Assembly (NCBI GenBank): GCA_964486055.1
Contig: CAZALE010000003.1
Location: forward strand, 240,326 to 304,325
DNA: 64,000 bases
Source of the DNA: J014 sp964486055
GTDB lineage: Bacteria > Acidobacteriota > Blastocatellia > Pyrinomonadales > Pyrinomonadaceae
Direction: 5' to 3'
In this document: positions 43,393 to 52,179 of the stretch, in pieces
Position numbering within the stretch: the stretch's first letter is position 1
Layout of the letters: every line of letters starts with the position of its first letter
Program-made: the position numbers and the translations under genes
Notes under the pieces: generated by a model
Told to the model about the DNA's origin: nothing
Seen by the model: the letters and a program-made list of their open reading frames with translations, nothing else
The model's database searches: none

Positions 43393-44364
43393 TTAAACGT
43401 TTAGCCTTGTTCTATGAAGTTCTATCTTCTCCAAAACCTGTAGAGCAAGATAGAGAGCTCTCTTACCATCATGAGCTGTTATCGGCGGTGGTTCATCATT
43501 TATTATGCAATTTACGAATGCCTCTATTTCGGCTCGTAAAGGTTCAAAATCTTTGACTTCTAGCCGATTAATCAAAATTTCAGATGAATCAGCAGCCGCC
43601 AAACTAGTAAGAGAGGCGAATCGTGTAGCATAGTCCAAAACCACATAAGAATAAGGCTGATAAAACCGAGTTTTTCTTATTTTTTCATTACCAATTCTCG
43701 AAGCTGTTATGTTGGCCACTGCTCCATTTTCAAACTCGATTCTCGCATTAGCTGCATCTACTTTGTCGCTTAATACAGGAATGCCAACAGCATGAATCGC
43801 TGAGGCTTTCACGCTCTCTCCAACCATCCATTGAACAGCATCAAGATCGTGAATCATTACATCCAACACTACATCCACATCTAAACTGCGGTGGGGAAAA
43901 GGAGAAATTCGATGAATCTCAAAATACAAAGGATTTGATATGAACGGACGTAGTGCAACCATTGCGGGATTGTATCTTTCCAGATGTCCAACCATCAATT
44001 TAGCCCCGCTTTTGACGGAAGCTTCAATCATCTCATCAGCTTCTGCCAAGCTTTTAGCAATAGGTTTTTCAACTAAAACATGAATTCCTGCGTTCAATAA
44101 TCCACAAACGATCTGACAGTGAGTCTCAGTAGGGGTTACTACAGAAACTGCGTCAACTAATCCAATCATCTCTTGCCAATTCGTAAAAGCCATGCAGCCA
44201 AATTTATCAGCAATAGCTTCGGCTTTTTCAGCTACGATATCACACACAGCGATCAAATCGGCTTTTCCATCCTTAGCAATCTCTGCATAATTTCTGGCAT
44301 GATGCTGACCTAGTGAACCTACACCTACAACACCAGTTCTCAATTTTTTCGGCTTTAAACTCAT
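43393..44364 (-). CDS. Gfo/Idh/MocA-family NAD(P)-dependent oxidoreductase
   Basis: 323 aa from the ATG at 44362-44364. N-terminal Rossmann fold with GVVGVGSLGQHHARN, and the catalytic-lysine motif VLVEKPIAKS near residue 93; the C-terminal domain contains DVMIHDLDAVQWM, where His/Asp assist catalysis. The family oxidises or reduces sugars and inositols. Similar proteins work on UDP-GlcNAc for lipid A or O-antigen sugars, which would fit the divergent GT39 gene, but the substrate is unproven. Confidence 0.85.
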   Translation of the reverse strand: MSLKPKKLRTGVVGVGSLGQHHARNYAEIAKDGKADLIAVCDIVAEKAEAIADKFGCMAFTNWQEMIGLVDAVSVVTPTETHCQIVCGLLNAGIHVLVEKPIAKSLAEADEMIEASVKSGAKLMVGHLERYNPAMVALRPFISNPLYFEIHRISPFPHRSLDVDVVLDVMIHDLDAVQWMVGESVKASAIHAVGIPVLSDKVDAANARIEFENGAVANITASRIGNEKIRKTRFYQPYSYVVLDYATRFASLTSLAAADSSEILINRLEVKDFEPLRAEIEAFVNCIINDEPPPITAHDGKRALYLALQVLEKIELHRTRLNV

Positions 44365-44392
44365 AATGCTAAAATACAATTTTCTTGCACCA

Positions 44393-45922
44393 ATGATCAA
44401 AAACACAAAGATTTATGCTGTTTTACATGAGTTAAGAGGCTCGAGCGCAGGTTTGATCCTATCTTGGCTCATAATAATCTCAATTTATTTTCTGGGGCTA
44501 AATTTGCCATTGATAGGTCCAGATGAACCTCGCTACTCGCAGGTAGCTCGTGAAATGCTTCAACGCTCTGATTTCATAACGCCGACGCTCGGCGGAGTTC
44601 CATGGCTCGAAAAACCTGCTTTGCTTTACTGGATACAGATTTTTTTCTACTCAATATTCGGCGTTTCAGAATTTTCTGCCAGATTAGGATCAGCAATCTT
44701 CGGGATAGGAACAATCCTAACCATATGGCTTTTGATGCAAGCCTCCACCAAAGATAAGAACCTCTCCGAATTAGCTGCATTCATCTTAGCTACCTCCATA
44801 GGATTAATAACTTTCTCGCATGCCGCTAGTTTCGACATAATATTAACATTTCCGATAACGGCTGCCTTAAGCTCATTTTTCCTGGGATTTCTATATTTGG
44901 AAAACTCCAAATATCGAAAAGCTCTCGCGTTATTTTTTTGCTTCTATTTCTTCATTGGAATAGCTCTTCTAGCCAAAGGATTGGTCGGCATAATTCTTCC
45001 ATTTTTTGCTGTACTCGTCTTTCAGCTGTTGCTTTACATTCTATCGAAAAAGTTGCCTCATAGACTTTTCTTGCTAACATTACCAGTGGGCTTATTAATC
45101 AGCGGATTGGTCGCATGCACATGGTATCTACCAATGTACCAACTTCATGGATTTAAATTTATAGATGAGTTCATAATCCAGCATCATTTCGCACGTTACA
45201 CCTCAAACAAGTATCTTCATCCTCAACCATTTTGGTTTTTCTGGATAGTACTTCCGGTGATGACTCTGCCCTGGACGCCTTACTTTTTGATTGCCATTTG
45301 GAAGTTGATCAAAAATCTACGGCGTGAGATTGCCATAGACAACAATGCCAATGCTACTGAAGCAAAATTAATTACATTTGCGATTGCCTGGATTCTATCG
45401 CCATTACTCTTCTTTAGTCTCTCAGGATCGAAATTGCCAGGGTACATACTGCCTTCGCTGCCTGCAACCGCTATCTTAATAGCAATTTACCTTAATCGAA
45501 ACAAACCGAATATAATCGAGCGCCTCAAACACTCAGCACTTGTGGAAGTTCTTCTGATCGTCGTCGTGTTTATCTCATTCGCGGATACCTTAATTGGACA
45601 CGAGACTCTTAAGCCTTTGATTGAAAAATCTGATCAGATGGGATATCAAAATGCAAAAATACTAAATCTGCATACGATATCTCACAATCTCGAATTTTAC
45701 GCTGCTGGAAGATTGGTGCGCCTCACCGATGGCAAGCAAAGATATTTTTACGGTCCAGCTGAGATCGTAGAATTCATGAAATTAAACAATGAACACGTAG
45801 TATTAGTAGTTGTTCCACCTCGCTACGAAACCGATATAACAGAGAATTCCCTCATTCAAGCTGAAAAAATCGGTGATAATGGAGAATTAATTTTGTTTGC
45901 AGTGAGGTTAAAAGATTACTGA
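44393..45922 (+). CDS. GT39/ArnT-like membrane glycosyltransferase
   Basis: About 509-518 aa polytopic transferase using a lipid-linked sugar donor. The first periplasmic loop carries GPDEPRYSQVAREML, the catalytic acidic motif of the PMT/ArnT family, followed by WLEKPALLYW. About 12 membrane helices follow. ArnT-type enzymes modify lipid A; PMT-type modify proteins. The start could be ATG 44366, one base from the divergent oxidoreductase start, or ATG 44393, which I prefer because it leaves some intergenic space. Confidence 0.85.
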   Translation: MIKNTKIYAVLHELRGSSAGLILSWLIIISIYFLGLNLPLIGPDEPRYSQVAREMLQRSDFITPTLGGVPWLEKPALLYWIQIFFYSIFGVSEFSARLGSAIFGIGTILTIWLLMQASTKDKNLSELAAFILATSIGLITFSHAASFDIILTFPITAALSSFFLGFLYLENSKYRKALALFFCFYFFIGIALLAKGLVGIILPFFAVLVFQLLLYILSKKLPHRLFLLTLPVGLLISGLVACTWYLPMYQLHGFKFIDEFIIQHHFARYTSNKYLHPQPFWFFWIVLPVMTLPWTPYFLIAIWKLIKNLRREIAIDNNANATEAKLITFAIAWILSPLLFFSLSGSKLPGYILPSLPATAILIAIYLNRNKPNIIERLKHSALVEVLLIVVVFISFADTLIGHETLKPLIEKSDQMGYQNAKILNLHTISHNLEFYAAGRLVRLTDGKQRYFYGPAEIVEFMKLNNEHVVLVVVPPRYETDITENSLIQAEKIGDNGELILFAVRLKDY

Positions 45923-46001
45923 CCGATACCGCGCGACCCTTGTCCGTCATTGAATAATTCATTTGGTTCAAAACATGAAATTAGTTAAGCTGTTTAGAGA
46001 T

Positions 46002-46802
46002 ATGAAAAGCAGGATAACAAAAGCATTCGACGATTTAAGGGCCCATCAAAAACACGGGTTTATTCCCTTTATAACTGCTGGTGATCCAGATTTAGAAAAA
46101 TCACTGGAGCTAATGCTGATGTTATCCGAAGAAGGGGCAACAGTCATAGAGTTAGGCATTCCATTTTCTGACCCAATGGCTGATGGCACAGTGATTCAAA
46201 AAGCATCTGACCGAGCATTGAAGAATAACTTTGGAATCCCGGAGATTTTAGAGATAGTCGGCCGGTTTCGCAGCCAGTCTCAAACACCTCTTATTTTATT
46301 CAGTTACTTTAATCCTCTTTTACAATACGGCTTAGAAAGACTATGCAAGGATGCCGAGCAGGCAGGCGCCGATGGTTTTTTGGTTACAGACTTAATTCCC
46401 GAGGAAGCGGACGAATTTTTAAGCTTAGCACGTTCTGCAGGGCTTGATATGATCTTCTTAGCTGCACCAACTTCCTCCGATGAGAGATTAAAAGCGATCG
46501 CCGAGAAGGCTTCGGGTTTTATCTATGCAGTTTCGCGCACTGGCGTGACAGGGCAACAAAAAACTCTGAATGAATCAGCACAAATTCTAGTCTCTAGGAT
46601 AAGAAACATTACAAACTTACCTGTCGCCGTCGGATTTGGGATCTCGACGCCAGCTCAAATTCGAGAGGTATGGAAATATGCCGAAGCTGCAGTTGTCGGT
46701 TCAGCCATCGTCAATGAAGTTGAAAAACATCTCTCGAATGGTAATTTAGTTGAAGAAGTCAGAAAATTCGTCAGACTTTTGATACCTTCGGAGGTAACAT
46801 GA
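46002..46802 (+). CDS. trpA: Tryptophan synthase alpha chain
   Basis: About 267 aa. Converts indole-3-glycerol phosphate to indole and glyceraldehyde-3-phosphate, normally as an alpha2-beta2 complex with TrpB. The TIM-barrel motifs are complete: GFIPFITAGDP, VIELGIPFSDPMADG (catalytic Glu and Asp), GADGFLVTDLIPEEA, GFIYAVSRTGVTG, and GFGIS. ATG 46002 fits the family start; ATG 45975 is also possible. trpB and the rest of the pathway are not in the window. It overlaps the next small gene at ATGA. Confidence 0.93.
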   Translation: MKSRITKAFDDLRAHQKHGFIPFITAGDPDLEKSLELMLMLSEEGATVIELGIPFSDPMADGTVIQKASDRALKNNFGIPEILEIVGRFRSQSQTPLILFSYFNPLLQYGLERLCKDAEQAGADGFLVTDLIPEEADEFLSLARSAGLDMIFLAAPTSSDERLKAIAEKASGFIYAVSRTGVTGQQKTLNESAQILVSRIRNITNLPVAVGFGISTPAQIREVWKYAEAAVVGSAIVNEVEKHLSNGNLVEEVRKFVRLLIPSEVT

Positions 46803-47092
46803 TAGAAAAAGGAGATGTAGTGATCGCTATATTACAGAATCCACGTGAGAAAATTCTCGGCGTTTTGCAGGAGATAAATTCTGCCGGCGTTTTTGTGCGC
46901 GGAGTTGATCTTACTTACTTTGACGATTGGGCAACTGCAATCAAGAAAGGTGAGGAATATTTGCCAATGCAAGATTATTTCCTGCCGATGTGGCGGCTAG
47001 AAAAACTATTAAGAGATGAAAGTTCGGCAGCTACCGATTCACTCTCAGAGATCTTCAAATCTAAAACAGGCTTCGATATAAAGGATTTTTAG
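46799..47092 (+). CDS. Conserved-looking 97-aa protein coupled to trpA
   Basis: Soluble protein of 97 aa starting within the trpA stop (ATGA). It has a compact beta-rich first half (GDVVIAILQNPREKILGVLQ, SAGVFVRGVDLTYFDDW) and a helical acidic second half (MWRLEKLLRDESSAA). I recognise no domain. The strict coupling suggests a role linked to TrpA or simply operon membership. Confidence 0.65.
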   Translation: MIEKGDVVIAILQNPREKILGVLQEINSAGVFVRGVDLTYFDDWATAIKKGEEYLPMQDYFLPMWRLEKLLRDESSAATDSLSEIFKSKTGFDIKDF

Positions 47093-47214
47093 CCAAAAGT
47101 TCCCGTACGATAACTCCATGAAGATCAAATTTGATGGTCCGATTTTACAGCTCAAAAAGAATCCTGAGTCTTACGGCTAAATGTTGGCCCACGCAAAAGC
47201 ATAATCAAATCTTT

Positions 47215-47793
47215 TCATCTAAATTCCTCCGATAAGCTCTCCATCTGAGACAGGAAATCTGCCTCAAGACCTAGTCGGCGTAACCAAATCATCTGTTCAT
47301 ATGCGAGTTTCGGCAGGTAAATTACGTCGTTGACTGCATATTGAATTATTTGTTCGGTCCAAACTCCATTCCAATCTCTTGTGAAAATCTGTCTCTGTGA
47401 TTTATCAAGCCATACACCGAAATAACGATAAAGTGTCTCAGCCAAGCTGACGGATTGATCCGCACCTTTAGTTATCAATTTTTCAGCTATCATCGTGCAA
47501 TGAAGATTTACTACTCGAAATCCAAATCTATGCAAAAACGCAAGATCGAACCTTGCATTATGAAAAATTTTTTTTATCTTTGGGCTTGCAAACAAATCAC
47601 GCAAGTTATATGCGTTCTCATCAAAAGGAAAAATCGCTGTAAATTCTCCATCCGATAATTGAATGCACCAGATCTTGCCTACCTTTGGCGAAAGATGTGA
47701 CGTCTCTATGTCACAACCGATAGCCTCCCGAGAAATCAGTCTTTTGCAAGCCTGAACAACCTCTTGCGGATTTCTCACCAATAGCGTTTCCAC
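47215..47793 (-). CDS. RNase D-like 3'-5' exonuclease (DEDDy)
   Basis: 192 aa comprising just the exonuclease domain. All three motifs are intact: GCDIETSHL, FHNARFDLAFL and YAVNDVIYLP. It lacks the HRDC domains of true RNase D. It resembles the N-terminal half of the polymerase-like protein at 10525-12297, so the two may be distant paralogues. Substrate could be RNA or DNA. Isolated, divergent from mpl. Confidence 0.82.
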   Translation of the reverse strand: METLLVRNPQEVVQACKRLISREAIGCDIETSHLSPKVGKIWCIQLSDGEFTAIFPFDENAYNLRDLFASPKIKKIFHNARFDLAFLHRFGFRVVNLHCTMIAEKLITKGADQSVSLAETLYRYFGVWLDKSQRQIFTRDWNGVWTEQIIQYAVNDVIYLPKLAYEQMIWLRRLGLEADFLSQMESLSEEFR

Positions 47794-47913
47794 AGAATGT
47801 CATTATACCAATCTATACCGCACTTGTGATTTCGCAGAGCTTAAGTTTCCAAATTACGGCTGATTTTGTATGATTGCATCTTGTTGATAAAAACTAGAGA
47901 GATGCACCGAAAT

Positions 47914-49332
47914 ATGCACTACCATCTAATCGGGATTTGTGGAACGGCAATGGCAAGTCTTGCGGGAATGTTGAAAGCTCGCGGTCACACGGTCACGGGC
48001 TCAGATCAAAATGCTTATCCTCCAATGTCTACTCAGCTCGAAAAACTAGGGATCAAGATATTGGAAGGCTATAAGCCAGAGAATCTGAATGTAAAAGCCG
48101 ATTGCATAATCGTAGGGAATGCAATCTCTCGAGGAAACCCTGAATTGGAGGAAGTTCTAAATAGAAAACTTCTATATCGTTCACAAGCCGAAATAGTCAA
48201 AGAAGAATTCATAAGAGGTAAAAAATGCCTTGTAGTTGCTGGGACGCATGGTAAAACGACTACTACTAGCCTGGCTACCTGGGTTTGCGAAGTTGGAGGG
48301 CTTAATCCGTCATTTTTGATAGGTGGAGTCGCGCAAAACTTTGATTCGAGTTTCCGCGTTGCTGAAAGTGATTACTTCATAATTGAAGGTGATGAATATG
48401 ATACAGCTTATTTCGATAAGAAACCCAAATTCATGCATTACCTGCCTGAAGTGGCGATAATAAATAACATAGAGTTTGACCACGCCGATATTTACAGAGA
48501 TTTGGAAGAGATTAAGTATCAATTTTCTCGGCTGATGAATTTAGTGCCCGGCAACGGGAAATTGATCTGTTGCACGGATTCAAAGGCAGTTGTTGAGGTT
48601 CTTGAGCAAATGCAAGGAAAACTCTTTACTACAGTCGAAACTTTCGGAATCAATGGTGCCGCTGATTGGAAAGCCTGTAATATAAAATTCACTGATAATC
48701 AAACGAGTTTCCAAGTCTTTAAACACGGAACTTTTTTTGGCGAATTTCGCAGCAATCTCGTCGGTGAATTCAATGTAAGAAACTGCCTAGCTGTCATTGT
48801 TGCTGCAAATTTCTGGGGAATAACGAACGAGAAAATACAAATGGCTCTCGATACTTTCTTATCAGTAAAGCGAAGAATGGAAATACGTGGAATCGAGCGC
48901 GGTATTACAGTCATAGATGATTTTGCACATCATCCCACAGCAGTCGAAGAGACTCTGAAAGCCTTAAGAATGAGATTCCCTAGTAATCGATTGATAGCAA
49001 TATTTGAGCCTAGAAGCTGGTCATCCCGCCTCGCAATTTTTCAGGAACCATACTCGAAGGCTTTTGCCTATGCGGATTATGTAATAATCGCCGGAGTATA
49101 CAACATTTCAAAAGCAAGTGAGTTAGGAAAAACCCTCGATGTAGATGAATTGGTATCAAACATAAGACTTCAAGGTAAACCAGCTTACTCCTATCCAGAC
49201 GCAGATACTATAATACAGAAAATTCTGCCTGAGCTAAGAGAGGGAGATATTGTTGCAATTATGTCCAATGGGGGTTTTGGTAACATTCATGAAAAACTTT
49301 TAAATGCTCTGCGCCATGCAGCATCAAACTGA
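47914..49332 (+). CDS. mpl: Murein tripeptide ligase Mpl
   Basis: 472 aa. UDP-N-acetylmuramate:L-Ala-gamma-D-Glu-meso-Dap ligase, which re-attaches recycled murein tripeptide to UDP-MurNAc. It is a Mur ligase with the Mpl-specific start HYHLIGICGTAMASLAGMLK, then GSDQNAYPPMS, the ATP motif VVAGTHGKTTTTS near residue 107, EGDEYDTAYFDKKPKF, and VIDDFAHHPTAVEETL. I chose ATG 47914 because the family begins here; ATG 47902 is four codons upstream. Works with NagZ (39581-40723) in recycling. Confidence 0.92.
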   Translation: MHYHLIGICGTAMASLAGMLKARGHTVTGSDQNAYPPMSTQLEKLGIKILEGYKPENLNVKADCIIVGNAISRGNPELEEVLNRKLLYRSQAEIVKEEFIRGKKCLVVAGTHGKTTTTSLATWVCEVGGLNPSFLIGGVAQNFDSSFRVAESDYFIIEGDEYDTAYFDKKPKFMHYLPEVAIINNIEFDHADIYRDLEEIKYQFSRLMNLVPGNGKLICCTDSKAVVEVLEQMQGKLFTTVETFGINGAADWKACNIKFTDNQTSFQVFKHGTFFGEFRSNLVGEFNVRNCLAVIVAANFWGITNEKIQMALDTFLSVKRRMEIRGIERGITVIDDFAHHPTAVEETLKALRMRFPSNRLIAIFEPRSWSSRLAIFQEPYSKAFAYADYVIIAGVYNISKASELGKTLDVDELVSNIRLQGKPAYSYPDADTIIQKILPELREGDIVAIMSNGGFGNIHEKLLNALRHAASN

Positions 49333-49401
49333 TATCGATACTTATCAATCTCTATTCAGGCTAGATAGTTCGTTCGACAACAGACGTGAGATTTAAACAT
49401 T

Positions 49402-51315
49402 ATGTGCGGAATTGCAGGTTTTATATCGGATAAAGACGAAAGCTTCGAGGAAAAAAGCAAAAAACTGCACGCTATGTGCGAGATAATGCGGCATCGAGGA
49501 CCTGATGAAAACGGAACATTGATCAGAGACAAAGTCGCATTGGGCATGCAGAGGCTCGCAATAATCGATCTTAAAGGTGGAAGCCAACCAATTTTCAATG
49601 AAGATAATAGCCTAGCAATAATATTTAACGGCGAAATCTACAACTACCGTGAACTCAAGACAGAACTGGAAAAACGAAACCATAAGTTTAAGACTAATTC
49701 TGACACTGAGACTATACTTCATGCTTACGAAGAGTTTGGAATCGATTGTGTCAAGCATTTGCGTGGAATGTTTGCTTTTGCAATTTACGATTTTAGTCAG
49801 CAGAGCCTTTTCTTAGCGCGTGACCGAGTGGGAAAAAAGCCTCTCTTCTACACACTCACCCCCGAGGGGAAATTTGTTTTCGCTTCAGAGCTCAAATCTT
49901 TATTACAGCACGATGAGGTCAGAAGAGAGATAGATCCGATAGCGTTAGATTCTTACCTTACGTTCAGTTATGTCCCAGAGGAATTCTGCATATTCAAAAA
50001 TGTAAAGAAGCTCCCACCAGGTAGCCTTTTAATTTACCGAAATGGTGTCGTCCACACCAGTTCTTACTGGGATTTTAACTACGATGAAAATTATCAGATA
50101 AGAGACGAAAAAGAATATGTAGAGCTGCTTCGTTGTAAAATAAAGGACGCTGTAAAAGTGAGATTGATATCTGAAGTTCCCCTGGGCGCTTTTCTAAGTG
50201 GTGGAATCGATTCATCTACAATTGTTGCGGCAATGTCATCTCTACTCGATAGACCTGTAAAAACCTTCTCTATAGGCTTTAACGAAGATACTTTCAACGA
50301 GCTAAAATTTGCACGAATCACGGCTGAAAGATTTCAAACCGAACATCACGAATTCATAGTCACTCCTGATCTTGTAAAAATAGCTGATAAGTTAGTTTGG
50401 CATTTTGATGAGCCCTTTGCCGACTCATCTGCTCTTCCAACTTATATGGTCTCCAAAATGGCGAGGGAGCACGTAACAGTTGTGTTATCAGGAGATGGCG
50501 GTGACGAATTATTCGCCGGATATACTCGCTATCCAGGTATCCTGCAGAAATTTAAAATTGCTAGGAATCTACCAAGCCAACTGAAAAAGACTCTGAGATT
50601 CGTAAGCGAAAAACTACCGCATTCAGCTATCGGCAAGTACTATCTTTATAATTTCTCCCTCGATCTGATCCAAGCCTATGTAGATAGCGTTTCTTATTTC
50701 AACACGCCGAGAAAATTATCCTTGTATTCTGGTGACTTCATCGAAACTTTGGGTAATGATTTTGGCAGACCTGAGCAGCTCTACGCCAACATAGCTAGTA
50801 AAGTAAACTCAAAAAATCCCTTAGACAAGCTACTTTATCTCGACAGCAAGACTTATCTGCCGTCAGACATTCTCGTAAAAGTCGATCGCATGAGCATGGC
50901 AACTTCTTTAGAGGCTAGAGCTCCCCTATTAGATCAAGAGCTCATAGAGTTTGTTCAGAAAATTCCTCCGGAGTTTAAACTTAAAGACGGCCAGACTAAA
51001 TACATACTAAAAGAGGCAATGCGTGGCATATTGCCTGACGAAATCCTATTTCGCAACAAACAAGGCTTCGGCATGCCAATAAATCAATGGATTAACATGC
51101 AGCTGAGAGACCAAATTCACGAAGTTTTAACCGACAGAAAAACACTTGAACGTGGATACTTTAACGCGCAATACATAAACACTCTACTCAAAGAGCATGA
51201 AGCGAATCGAAGAGATCATTCTAACGCTTTATGGATCTTGTGGATGTTAGAATTATGGCACCGGCAGTTCGTAGATACTAAACCATTAACTGCGCAATTT
51301 GCCTACCAAGATTAA
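49402..51315 (+). CDS. asnB: Asparagine synthetase (glutamine-hydrolysing)
   Basis: 637 aa. The N-terminal Ntn amidotransferase domain begins MCGIAGF with Cys2 as nucleophile. The C-terminal synthetase domain has the PP-loop LSGGIDSSTI near residue 267 and SGDGGDELFAGY near 364. Makes asparagine from aspartate, ATP and glutamine; some close relatives amidate other carboxylates in glycan or peptide synthesis. A single gene with no operon partner visible. Confidence 0.92.
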   Translation: MCGIAGFISDKDESFEEKSKKLHAMCEIMRHRGPDENGTLIRDKVALGMQRLAIIDLKGGSQPIFNEDNSLAIIFNGEIYNYRELKTELEKRNHKFKTNSDTETILHAYEEFGIDCVKHLRGMFAFAIYDFSQQSLFLARDRVGKKPLFYTLTPEGKFVFASELKSLLQHDEVRREIDPIALDSYLTFSYVPEEFCIFKNVKKLPPGSLLIYRNGVVHTSSYWDFNYDENYQIRDEKEYVELLRCKIKDAVKVRLISEVPLGAFLSGGIDSSTIVAAMSSLLDRPVKTFSIGFNEDTFNELKFARITAERFQTEHHEFIVTPDLVKIADKLVWHFDEPFADSSALPTYMVSKMAREHVTVVLSGDGGDELFAGYTRYPGILQKFKIARNLPSQLKKTLRFVSEKLPHSAIGKYYLYNFSLDLIQAYVDSVSYFNTPRKLSLYSGDFIETLGNDFGRPEQLYANIASKVNSKNPLDKLLYLDSKTYLPSDILVKVDRMSMATSLEARAPLLDQELIEFVQKIPPEFKLKDGQTKYILKEAMRGILPDEILFRNKQGFGMPINQWINMQLRDQIHEVLTDRKTLERGYFNAQYINTLLKEHEANRRDHSNALWILWMLELWHRQFVDTKPLTAQFAYQD

Positions 51316-51408
51316 TCAATATAAGCCGATAATGATAAGCTTCAGGAGCTAAACTCGGGCAAAAGCGAATAAAAAAGCTGGTTAATGCTAGCAGTTTCGG
51401 TAAGAGTT

Positions 51409-52179
51409 TTAGTAAGTAGCTAAGCCACAGTTAATGTTCAGACTCTGGCCAGTTATTGCCAGTCCGGCGTCTGAACATAAGAACAAAACGGTTTCTGCGA
51501 TCTCATCCAATGTTTCAAAACGCTTCATTAGAGTGCGCGCTTTTGTTGCCAATATCGATTCTGTTGGTGGTACATTGAAAGCTTTTGATAGCTTTTCATT
51601 GAATAATCTGCCAATCTCGGTTTCAGGTTGAAAGCCAGGAATAATAGCGTTAACGGTAACGTTAAATCTACCAAGCTCAGCTGCTAGTGTTCTGGTTAAT
51701 GCCAAAACTCCAGCTTTTGCGCTTGCATCGGCAGAAGCAAATGGTAGAGGATTTTTGGCGGATAGTCCGCCGATATTTATGATTCTGCCGCTACCAACTT
51801 GTTTAAGATATGGAATCACTGCTTTGCACATCAGAAAAACGGATCTAAGATTTACTTTGATGACCTCATCCCAGATCTCCACAGGCATCTCTTCTACAGA
51901 ATAGCCGACGCCGACGGTCGCAGCATTATTCACTAACACATCTATTCGACCAAAAGCTTCCTTCGCAGCCGTAACTATACTTTGAATATCCTCATCGATT
52001 GAAACATCCGCACAAACGGCTATGCAGTTGGAGTTTATTTTCTTAATCTCTTGCTCTGCCGCCCGCAATCTATCCTCTTTTCTGCCATTTATCACGCAAG
52101 CGTAGCCTGCTGAGGCTAATTTCTTAGCTATTGCAAAACCGATACCTGCGGAGCTACCTGTGATGATTGCAGTTTTCAT
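51409..52179 (-). CDS. Atypical short-chain dehydrogenase/reductase lacking the catalytic Tyr
   Basis: 256-aa SDR with the cofactor motif GSSAGIGFAIA near residue 8 and NNAATVG near 84. The active site is altered: where SDRs have Ser...YxxxK, this protein has G138 and DASAK, i.e. Asp151 with Lys155 retained. Ser140 is two residues away from the expected serine. A divergent SDR group without the tyrosine exists, so this is probably not an error, but ordinary oxidoreductase chemistry is doubtful. It overlaps lon by four bases and is the last gene of the CBS/Hsp20/Lon run. Confidence 0.85.
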   Translation of the reverse strand: MKTAIITGSSAGIGFAIAKKLASAGYACVINGRKEDRLRAAEQEIKKINSNCIAVCADVSIDEDIQSIVTAAKEAFGRIDVLVNNAATVGVGYSVEEMPVEIWDEVIKVNLRSVFLMCKAVIPYLKQVGSGRIINIGGLSAKNPLPFASADASAKAGVLALTRTLAAELGRFNVTVNAIIPGFQPETEIGRLFNEKLSKAFNVPPTESILATKARTLMKRFETLDEIAETVLFLCSDAGLAITGQSLNINCGLATY

